6,382 nucleotides of DNA from Acidobacteriaceae bacterium (GTDB taxonomy: Bacteria; Acidobacteriota; Terriglobia; Terriglobales; Acidobacteriaceae). Location of the stretch: assembly GCA_003139975.1 (NCBI GenBank), contig PLHN01000526.1, forward strand, positions 25,306-31,687. The letters are read 5' to 3'. This document shows positions 1 through 4,779 of this stretch, in pieces (within the stretch, counting starts at the first letter, position 1; the number at the start of each line of letters is the position of its first letter). Made by a program: the position numbers and the translations under genes. Under the pieces are notes generated by a model, which was given only the letters and a program-made list of their open reading frames with translations, searched no databases and had not been told where the DNA came from.

Positions 1-251
1 GAATAGGTGTGGAGCATTTCGAGCGCGGCGCCGAGTTGTTCAATGCCGGCCGGCAAGGCTCCGGTCTGTTTCGGCACCGTCATGCGGCCGGCTTCCATGC
101 AGAGAATGGGGCGCAGGCGCTTGCCGCCGGCGAATACGCTGTGGCGCATGGCCTGGTGAATGGATGACGGATGCTGCGTTGCCGCGGGCAAAAGCTGCTC
201 GAGCGCGGCATCGGCGGCGGCGCGTCCCTCGTCGAGAACTTGTTTCAGCAT
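1..251 (-). CDS. ispA: Polyprenyl (farnesyl/geranylgeranyl) diphosphate synthase, N-terminal part only
   Basis: The first 83 residues of a trans-isoprenyl diphosphate synthase; the rest runs off the left edge. The family joins isopentenyl diphosphate units to an allylic diphosphate in the cytoplasm to make C15 to C20 or longer chains for quinones, carotenoids and cell-wall lipid carriers. The diagnostic motif GGKRLRP is at residues 42-48, preceded by MRHSVFA, and the visible part ends in EQLGAALEMLHTY (71-83), the helix that leads into the first Asp-rich DDxxD motif. That motif and the catalytic core are outside the window. The ATG at 251-249 was chosen because the protein then begins at the usual family position. 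No Shine-Dalgarno sequence precedes it, but a strong -10 does. Chain-length class (C15 or C20) cannot be decided from this part, so the symbol is provisional. Family assignment is secure. Confidence 0.88.
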   Translation of the reverse strand, partial: MLKQVLDEGRAAADAALEQLLPAATQHPSSIHQAMRHSVFAGGKRLRPILCMEAGRMTVPKQTGALPAGIEQLGAALEMLHTY

Positions 252-259
252 CGCATGGC

Positions 260-268
260 AGTATAACA
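260..268 (-). promoter_or_regulatory. Extended -10 promoter element for the polyprenyl synthase gene
   Basis: On the minus strand TGTTATACT (268 to 260) matches the extended -10 pattern TGnTATAAT with one mismatch. No convincing -35 lies 16-18 bases upstream, which is typical of extended -10 promoters. Transcription would start about 7 bases downstream, at roughly 251-254, which is at or next to the ATG at 251. The mRNA would then have almost no leader, which fits the missing ribosome binding site. This is a prediction from sequence only. Confidence 0.45.
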
Positions 269-302
269 ATTGAGGAAACTCGGATTCAGTACTAAGATCC
301 TG

Positions 303-335
303 GCCACCCAAAATCTGTGCCACCCCAAAGCGGGG
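303..335. repeat. Short imperfect direct repeat with a GC-rich hairpin in the intergenic gap
   Basis: GCCACCCAAA (303-312) recurs as GCCACCCCAAA (319-329), and CCCC (323-326) can pair with GGGG (332-335) across a five-base loop. It lies in the gap between the receiver gene and the polyprenyl synthase gene, so it is not constrained by coding. It could be part of a dispersed intergenic repeat, but one copy in one window cannot show that. Confidence 0.3.
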
Positions 336-340
336 AGAGT

Positions 341-357
341 AAAACGGAAGAGTTCCG
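341..357 (-). terminator. Possible weak intrinsic terminator after the receiver gene
   Basis: Read on the minus strand, CGGAA (357-353), loop CTC, TTCCG (349-345) is followed by TTTT (344-341). The layout (stem, loop, T run) and direction fit termination of transcripts from the receiver gene. The stem has only five pairs and the T run only four, so it is weak alone. It follows the stronger hairpin at 379-400. Confidence 0.35.
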
Positions 358-378
358 GCACTATCGGCGGAAATGACG

Positions 379-400
379 AAGGCCGCCCGCCGGCGGCCTT
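379..400 (-). terminator. Strong GC-rich hairpin just past the receiver gene stop
   Basis: AAGGCCGCC (379-387) and GGCGGCCTT (392-400) are a perfect 9-base inverted repeat with a four-base loop, starting about 18 bases beyond the receiver stop codon. No T run follows on either strand, so it is not a classic Rho-independent terminator. It could instead stabilise the 3' end or act together with the T-tailed hairpin downstream. The pairing is directly visible; the role is inferred. Confidence 0.5.
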
Positions 401-417
401 GGTCACGACGAAGGTTT

Positions 418-780
418 TCAGGCGGCTGCGTGGTGTGCGCATTCGTGTAACACCGAGCGCACGACCATGTCATTGCGCGGTTCACACAGGTCGGCAGCGC
501 CCTGGTTCAGTGCGTCGGCCCATAGCTGTTCATCCGCCAGACGGTGGGTTCCCACGATGCACAAAGACGGGAACTCGTGGTGCAAACGCCCGATCTCATC
601 GGGCCGGGATTCTTCCATGTCCAGCACCAGCACGTTGGCGTGATTGCGGACAACGGCGAGGCGGACCTCTTCATAACGGTTGGCCAGTTTTACTGAGCCA
701 AAATGTTCGGAAAGACAGACCACCAGGGCTTGAGCAGTTCTGGGGTCCTTCTGGTAGACAACTAAGTTGATTGGTTCCAT
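418..780 (-). CDS. Small stand-alone receiver-like (CheY-like) protein with altered active site
   Basis: A 120-residue protein with the alternating strand/helix pattern of a response-regulator receiver domain and no output domain. Hydrophobic strands are INLVVYQ (4-10), NVLVLDME (49-56) and LCIVGTHR (73-80). Asp54 at the end of the third strand is in the place of the phospho-acceptor, and Thr78 matches the conserved Thr/Ser. Two hallmarks are missing. The acidic pair after strand 1 is replaced by Tyr-Gln-Lys-Asp (9-12), and the invariant Lys of strand 5 seems replaced by Glu100 in LCEP. Ordinary Mg-dependent phosphorylation is therefore doubtful, and it may act as a non-phosphorylated adaptor. 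The ATG at 780 follows a strong purine-rich site (AGGGGGA) about four bases upstream. It lies between xseB and the polyprenyl synthase gene. No histidine kinase is in the window. The fold assignment is good; function and partner are unknown. Confidence 0.75.
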   Translation of the reverse strand: MEPINLVVYQKDPRTAQALVVCLSEHFGSVKLANRYEEVRLAVVRNHANVLVLDMEESRPDEIGRLHHEFPSLCIVGTHRLADEQLWADALNQGAADLCEPRNDMVVRSVLHECAHHAAA

Positions 781-793
781 AAATCCCCCTGGA

Positions 794-817
794 GATCACC
801 GCGGGTCAGCGGTGGTC
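794..817. other. Hairpin between xseB and the receiver gene
   Basis: GATCACCGC (794-802) and GCGGTGGTC (809-817) form an inverted repeat with a six-base core (CACCGC/GCGGTG) and a six-base loop. It lies in the 96-base gap between xseB and the receiver gene, just upstream of the receiver's ribosome binding site. No T run follows on the minus strand. It could reduce read-through or influence translation of the receiver message; the sequence does not say which. Confidence 0.4.
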
Positions 818-876
818 TTTGGCTGCGACAGCTGGGCTGCTACCACAGGCGTTAACGACTCCGAGCACGAACAGCG

Positions 877-1113
877 TTACTTGCGCAATGCTTTCTCGGC
901 CGGGGGCTCGAACGGTTCCGCTTGAAGCTTTCCGTTCTGCTTTAGCAGACTCTCTACTTTCCCTTCCGCCTCCTCCAGTTGTTTCCTGCAGGTTGTGGAA
1001 AGCTGCATGCCTTCTTCAAACAGCGTCAGAGATTTTTCCAATGGAACTTCACCTTTTTCGAGTTCCAGGACAATCTTCTCGAGTCGCTCGAGGCACTCTT
1101 CAAACTTCACCAA
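877..1113 (-). CDS. xseB: Exodeoxyribonuclease VII small subunit
   Basis: A 78-residue protein of the XseB family, the small subunit of exonuclease VII. Several copies bind the large subunit XseA, and the complex degrades single-stranded DNA from either end during repair. The family signature is clear: FEECLERLEKIVLELEKGE at residues 4-22, then VPLEKSLTLFEEGMQL (23-38), then a Lys/Glu-rich helix (KQLEEAEGKVESLLKQ) that fits the usual two-helix coiled coil. Length matches the usual size of about 80. The start is non-ATG: TTG at 1113-1111 followed directly by GTG at 1110-1108. TTG is preferred because AGGAG (1126-1122) lies eight bases before it, against eleven for GTG. No xseA is next to it, since the upstream neighbour is the HMT/MTHFR gene, so the partner must be encoded elsewhere. 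Confidence 0.93.
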   Translation of the reverse strand: MVKFEECLERLEKIVLELEKGEVPLEKSLTLFEEGMQLSTTCRKQLEEAEGKVESLLKQNGKLQAEPFEPPAEKALRK

Positions 1114-1132
1114 TCCAATTACTCCTGCGTGT

Positions 1133-1164
1133 ATTGTAATGCCGTTTTGGGTTGGAGATGTCCA
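1133..1164 (-). promoter_or_regulatory. Candidate promoter for xseB
   Basis: On the minus strand TACAAT (1138-1133) matches the -10 consensus at five of six bases, and TGGACA (1164-1159) matches the -35 consensus at five of six. The spacer is 20 bases, longer than the preferred 17, which lowers confidence. The predicted start would fall near the AGGAG site, giving a very short leader. xseB could instead be transcribed by read-through from the gene upstream. Confidence 0.3.
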
Positions 1165-1250
1165 GTAAATTTCGATGGGAAGTACAAATATTTTTGCTCG
1201 TGTTCCGAAACAGAACGGCGAGAAGCTGTTGACACTCAGGCGGTGAGAAC

Positions 1251-3110
1251 TCAGACCGATGTGGGCCGATTCGAGCCGAGGGCTTCCAAGACATCGACGG
1301 CGGAGGCATAGCGGCCGAGGGGCGCGCTGATCTGCGCGCCCTGAACGAAGTCGCGCACGGCCTGGAGCATTTCGCGGGCGATGGCCACGCCTTCGGCGCG
1401 CGCGGCCTCCGGCGTGGTGGCTTTGATCATGCGATTGAGGATTTCATCGGGGACGGAGACGCGGAGCTCGTTCTTCATGAATTCGGCATTGCGGGGACTG
1501 GTTAGCGGCCAGATTCCGGCAACAACGGGAATTCGGCAATGCTCAATGCGCTTCAAGAAATTCTCTAACAATCGTAAGTCAAATACTGGCTGGGTAACGA
1601 CATACTCGGCTCCCGCCTGCACCTTGTACTCGAAGCGTTTGATCTCTTCGTCCAGATTGGGGAGGCCGGGATTGGCGCCGACCCCAATTACGAAACTGGT
1701 CCCAGTTCCCAAGGGATTGCCGCCCAGATCGAGGCCGCGGTTCAGGTTGTGGACGATATTGACCAGCCCGATGGAGTCGACGTCGAACACAGCCGTGGCA
1801 TCGGGGTAGTTGCCCATTTTTGGGGGGTCGCCGGTGATGCAGATCAGGTTGTGAATGCCGGTGGCAGCGGCCCCGAGCAGGTCCGACTGAATGCCGAGCA
1901 CGTTTCGGTCACGGCAGGTGTAGTGGAGAATCGCCTCAATGCCGACCGCCTGCTGCATGAGGAGCGACAAGGCTTGATTGCTCATGCGCGCCGAAGCTCG
2001 AGGGCTATCGGGAATGTTGATGGCGTCGACGCCTACGGACTTGACGAATTTCGCGCCCTCGACCTCTTTGCGGATGTCGATTCCCTTGGGGGGAACGATT
2101 TCGACCATGGTGATGAATTCGCCGGCGGCGATCTTGGCGCCCAGGCGGGAACGATTTCCGAGCGGAATGCTGGCCGGAACCGGGACTTTTGCGCTATGGG
2201 TCACTTCGGCATGGGCCGACTGGGCCCGCGCCTCTCCGACGCGCAGAGCGGACTTCATGGCGCGGATGTGATCGGGGGTGGTTCCGCAGCAGCCGCCGAC
2301 CAGTTGGACGCCAGCAGCCACAAACTTCTCCGCGTAGTTCGCCATGTACTCCGGCGAACACAGATAAATGTTGCGGCCCTCGACCGAGCGCGGCATGCCT
2401 GCATTGGGTTGGGCAGAGAGCGGCAGGGAAGTGGCGGCGCGCACGCGTTCAATGGCGTCGAGCATGGCGACCGGCCCAACGCTGCAATTGATGCCAAGGA
2501 CGTCAACGTTCCATTCCGTGAGGCGAGTCGCAAAGGCTTCGGGGTCGGAACCGTCGAGGCAGTCTCCATCCTCATCGATGGTGACCTGGGCAACGATGGG
2601 GATCTTGGGATCGACGTCGCGGGCGGCCAGCACCGCCTGATGCAGCTCCTCCACATAGCCGAAGGTCTCGAGCATCAGCAAATCGACGCCGCCTTCCACC
2701 AGAGCGGCAATCTGTTCACGAAAGGCATTGCGCGCTTCCTCAAAGGAAGTCTTGCCGAGAGGCTCGATGCGAATGCCAAGGGGACCGACCGAGCCGGCCA
2801 CAAAGCCAGCGAAGCTCTTGGCCGCCTCGCGCGCCAGGCGGGCTCCGGCCACATTAATGTCGCGGACATGGCCGGCCAGGCTGTGGCGCGCCAGGCGAAA
2901 GCTGTTGGCGCCGAAGGTGTTAGTTTCAATGATCTCGGCGCCCGCTTGCAGATAGTCGTGATGCACGGCGCGAATGAGTTCCGGTTGGGAAACGTTCAAC
3001 TCGTCATAGCACCGGTTGATGAAAATGCCCTTGGCGTAGAGCAGGGTTCCCATGGCCCCGTCGCAGAGCACTGGCCCCTTCTGCAAGCGTTCACGAAAGT
3101 TCTGCGGCAT
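1251..3110 (-). CDS. Bifunctional homocysteine S-methyltransferase / 5,10-methylenetetrahydrofolate reductase
   Basis: A 619-residue fusion joining two steps of methionine supply. Residues about 5-295 are the homocysteine S-methyltransferase barrel: DGAMGTLL (17-24), ETNTFGANS (62-70), and the zinc/thiolate ligands Cys209 (GINCSVGP) and Cys274-Cys275 (GGCCGTTPDHI). Residues about 325-595 are the FAD-dependent methylenetetrahydrofolate reductase barrel: VEIVPPKG with probable catalytic Glu337, YTCRDRN (397-403), ITGDPP (425-430) and YVVTQPVFD (503-511). A linker of about 30 residues joins them. All key residues are present, so both domains are probably active. Order and length match B. subtilis YitJ (about 612 residues). 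The methyl donor of the first domain is unclear in this family: it could use S-methylmethionine or S-adenosylmethionine, or act with a separate cobalamin module. The ATG at 3110 gives the usual N-terminus. An upstream in-frame GTG at 3179 would add 23 residues unlike the family. The ribosome binding site at 3110 is weak. No SAM riboswitch is evident upstream. Confidence 0.93.
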   Translation of the reverse strand: MPQNFRERLQKGPVLCDGAMGTLLYAKGIFINRCYDELNVSQPELIRAVHHDYLQAGAEIIETNTFGANSFRLARHSLAGHVRDINVAGARLAREAAKSFAGFVAGSVGPLGIRIEPLGKTSFEEARNAFREQIAALVEGGVDLLMLETFGYVEELHQAVLAARDVDPKIPIVAQVTIDEDGDCLDGSDPEAFATRLTEWNVDVLGINCSVGPVAMLDAIERVRAATSLPLSAQPNAGMPRSVEGRNIYLCSPEYMANYAEKFVAAGVQLVGGCCGTTPDHIRAMKSALRVGEARAQSAHAEVTHSAKVPVPASIPLGNRSRLGAKIAAGEFITMVEIVPPKGIDIRKEVEGAKFVKSVGVDAINIPDSPRASARMSNQALSLLMQQAVGIEAILHYTCRDRNVLGIQSDLLGAAATGIHNLICITGDPPKMGNYPDATAVFDVDSIGLVNIVHNLNRGLDLGGNPLGTGTSFVIGVGANPGLPNLDEEIKRFEYKVQAGAEYVVTQPVFDLRLLENFLKRIEHCRIPVVAGIWPLTSPRNAEFMKNELRVSVPDEILNRMIKATTPEAARAEGVAIAREMLQAVRDFVQGAQISAPLGRYASAVDVLEALGSNRPTSV

Positions 3111-3210
3111 CTCTAAGAGGATACAGGAAGGCCGCTGGCTCTGGCAGCCGGGGCGCTTGGTGCGGCGGGGGTGAGGCACGCGGGTGTTCGCCCCCCAGCA
3201 ATTTCCTCTT

Positions 3211-3219
3211 TGCTATAAT
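3211..3219 (+). promoter_or_regulatory. Extended -10 promoter for the lipoprotein gene
   Basis: TGCTATAAT is a perfect extended -10 (TGn plus TATAAT at 3214-3219). The -35 position is a run of C, so recognition would depend on the extended element. Transcription would start near 3226, leaving a leader of about 45 bases before the TTG at 3271. This argues against any coding start upstream of 3226. The overlapping TATAGC on the other strand (3217-3212) could serve the divergent HMT/MTHFR gene. Confidence 0.6.
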
Positions 3220-3257
3220 CCCTATTCCTGCATCCAAGAAATTGATCCGTACAGTCT

Positions 3258-3261
3258 GGAG
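3258..3261 (+). promoter_or_regulatory. Ribosome binding site that decides the lipoprotein start
   Basis: GGAG lies nine bases before the TTG at 3271 and only three bases before the TTG at 3265. Spacing therefore selects 3271, which also yields a compact signal peptide starting with Lys-Lys. The alternative upstream ATG at 3184 would precede the -10 element and put about 29 unrelated residues before the signal. Confidence 0.5.
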
Positions 3262-3270
3262 CCGTTGGTC

Positions 3271-4686
3271 TTGAAGAAAGTCCTAATCCCTGCAATGTGG
3301 GTGGCTGTGAGTGTGGCGCTTGTGAACTGCGGAAGTAGCTCGTCCGGTGGTAGTGGGATCAGCGGCATCGCTTATCGGGCTTTCGTCTCCAACCCGGTGG
3401 GAGGCGGCATCAATATCGTCAATGCCGAGACTGACGTGCGAGCGACGACGGTGGGCCCGATTTCCGCAGGGACATCTCCGAGCATGATGGTGGTGACGCC
3501 CAACCGTGCCGAGACGTTGGTTTTCAGCGGCAACAATAATTGCTCCCCGACTCCGCCAAGTCCTCCTTGCCAGTACAGCATCATCAACAACGCCAAGGAA
3601 AGCAGCGCCGCGCAGGTTCCGCTGCAGTATCCCACCGAAAGCATCGTGATTTCTCCAGACAGTTCTGTGGCCTACGTTGCGCTGCCCCTCGAGAAGGTAG
3701 TCGAGCAGTCCCAGGGAGCAATCGAGGTGATCGGGGTGGCTGGGTCGAATTTGGGGGTGTCCGGGGGCCAAATTGATATTCCTTCGGTGCAGTACTTATC
3801 AATCAATAATGGCGGCGACCGGATTCTGGCCTTCAGCCCCAATTCGGATTCGATCGCCGTGGTAACGCCTTCGAACCTGGGGACGGGCAATGCGGTGGTG
3901 ACTTATGTCGGGGGGTTTGACCGCCCGGTGCAGGCCTTCTTCAGCAGCGATGACACGACAGCGTTCGTCATTAATTGCGGAGCCGAGTGCGGGGGAACCC
4001 AGGCCAGCGTACAGCAGTTCGATATGACCACGAATACACTGGGCGGCTCCGTTGCCGCTTGCGCTCCGGCTGTGCCGCCCAACCTGCCGCAGTGCGCCGG
4101 CAGTTTTGCCCTTGTCAACGGTTCGACGATGTATTTGGCAGGTACGCCCTACATGACCGGACAACCGTCCCAGTCCTGCACCGGCGAGCCAACGGCGGCG
4201 CAGACCTGTGGACTGCTTTCCATCATCGACCTGTCGCGCATGACGGTCACCGGCAATGCCATCATCACCGACGGCTATCACGATCGTATGGCGATGGGCG
4301 CCAATGGGCAGCTCTTCATCGGCGCGCGCACCTGCACGGAAATCGTTCCCCCCTACCCTCCGCCGGCAGGGGCAGAGGTTCGCGGGTGTCTCTCGATTTA
4401 CAACACCTTGACGACGGCTGAGGGGAATGTCGCCCCCGGCGGCGTGGTCATTCCTCCCGTCAATGGAGACGTTACCGGCATTCAGCCCATTGGCACCCGC
4501 GACGTCGTGTACGTTGTCCAGGGCTATGCTGTGCCCGGTGGATCGCTCTATATCTATTGCACTACGATCGATTCCAATGATAACTGTCTCACGGTCGATG
4601 CCGCGCAGATTCCTCCCACCAACAATCCAATCTACGCACCGTTGATGGTCGGCAATTTTTATGACGTGGTAACGGTGGACTTCTAG
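3271..4686 (+). CDS. Probable secreted lipoprotein with a beta-propeller (YVTN-like) fold
   Basis: Starting at TTG 3271 the product has 471 residues. It opens with a signal peptide: Lys2-Lys3, a hydrophobic core (VLIPAMWVAVSVALV), then Asn-Cys20-Gly and a Ser/Gly-rich linker (SSSSGGSGISG). This looks like a lipoprotein signal with Cys20 as the lipidated residue, although Asn at -1 departs from the usual Gly/Ala/Ser. The body has about seven or eight repeats in which a short strand leads to a turn with N/D/G and a second strand, for example SIVISPDSSVAYVAL, LSINNGGDRILAFS, AFFSSDDTTAFVIN and MAMGANGQLFIGA. This is the pattern of YVTN/lactonase-type propellers. Twelve further cysteines occur as six close pairs (91/100, 236/240, 264/275, 303/313, 355/373, 430/439), which suggests disulfides outside the cytoplasm. 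Such proteins are often numerous in Acidobacteriota; their ligands are mostly unknown. No catalytic motif was recognised. It is divergent from HMT/MTHFR and convergent with the acylase gene, so it is probably transcribed alone. Confidence 0.8.
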   Translation: MKKVLIPAMWVAVSVALVNCGSSSSGGSGISGIAYRAFVSNPVGGGINIVNAETDVRATTVGPISAGTSPSMMVVTPNRAETLVFSGNNNCSPTPPSPPCQYSIINNAKESSAAQVPLQYPTESIVISPDSSVAYVALPLEKVVEQSQGAIEVIGVAGSNLGVSGGQIDIPSVQYLSINNGGDRILAFSPNSDSIAVVTPSNLGTGNAVVTYVGGFDRPVQAFFSSDDTTAFVINCGAECGGTQASVQQFDMTTNTLGGSVAACAPAVPPNLPQCAGSFALVNGSTMYLAGTPYMTGQPSQSCTGEPTAAQTCGLLSIIDLSRMTVTGNAIITDGYHDRMAMGANGQLFIGARTCTEIVPPYPPPAGAEVRGCLSIYNTLTTAEGNVAPGGVVIPPVNGDVTGIQPIGTRDVVYVVQGYAVPGGSLYIYCTTIDSNDNCLTVDAAQIPPTNNPIYAPLMVGNFYDVVTVDF

Positions 4687-4691
4687 AAGCG

Positions 4692-4747
4692 GGTCTCAGG
4701 TCTCAAGGAGAGCAACTGGACTGGCATCCTTGTGTTGAGACGAGACC
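4692..4747. terminator. Long imperfect hairpin between convergent genes (possible bidirectional terminator)
   Basis: GGTCTC (4692-4697) pairs with GAGACC (4742-4747). After a two-base bulge, GTCTC (4700-4704) pairs with GAGAC (4737-4741), and AAGGA (4705-4709) pairs with TCCTT (4727-4731), giving about 16 pairs in all. The left arm contains a perfect tandem repeat of GGTCTCA (4692-4698, 4699-4705). It lies in the 93-base gap between the stop codons of the lipoprotein and acylase genes, where a bidirectional terminator would be expected. No T run follows on either strand, so the mechanism is uncertain. Confidence 0.5.
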
Positions 4748-4779
4748 AGGCTGGCAAAACCCAAACGTGAAAACACAAT

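Noticed and set aside
245..256. A three-codon mini-ORF (Met-Arg-Cys) overlapping the polyprenyl synthase start.
   Set aside because: It arises by chance from ATGCGATGCTGA and has no ribosome binding site.
270..770. A 166-codon open frame on the plus strand over the receiver gene.
   Set aside because: It is Arg/Pro-rich without domain character, has no ribosome binding site, and overlaps a minus-strand gene with a strong ribosome binding site and receiver fold.
1202..1216. GTTC-N7-GAAC inverted repeat in the gap upstream of xseB, which could suggest an SOS-type operator or a terminator.
   Set aside because: Known LexA boxes of similar sequence differ in arrangement (GTTC-N7-GTTC, or GAAC-N4-GTTC). 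As a hairpin it has six pairs including a wobble and no T run.
1749..3116. A 455-codon open frame on the plus strand opposite the HMT/MTHFR gene.
   Set aside because: Its codons are exactly in register with the real gene's codons on the other strand, so stops appear only where that gene uses TTA, CTA or TCA, which are rare in GC-rich DNA. The translation has no recognisable domain, whereas the minus strand encodes a full conserved enzyme.
3111..3205. A SAM-type riboswitch upstream of the methionine-cycle gene.
   Set aside because: No K-turn-like motif, paired helices of a SAM aptamer, or terminator/antiterminator pair could be recognised in the short GC-rich leader.
3184..3270. An ATG at 3184 as the start of the lipoprotein gene.
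   Set aside because: It lies upstream of the TATAAT element and would put about 29 residues before a normal signal peptide. The TTG at 3271 has a well-spaced GGAG.
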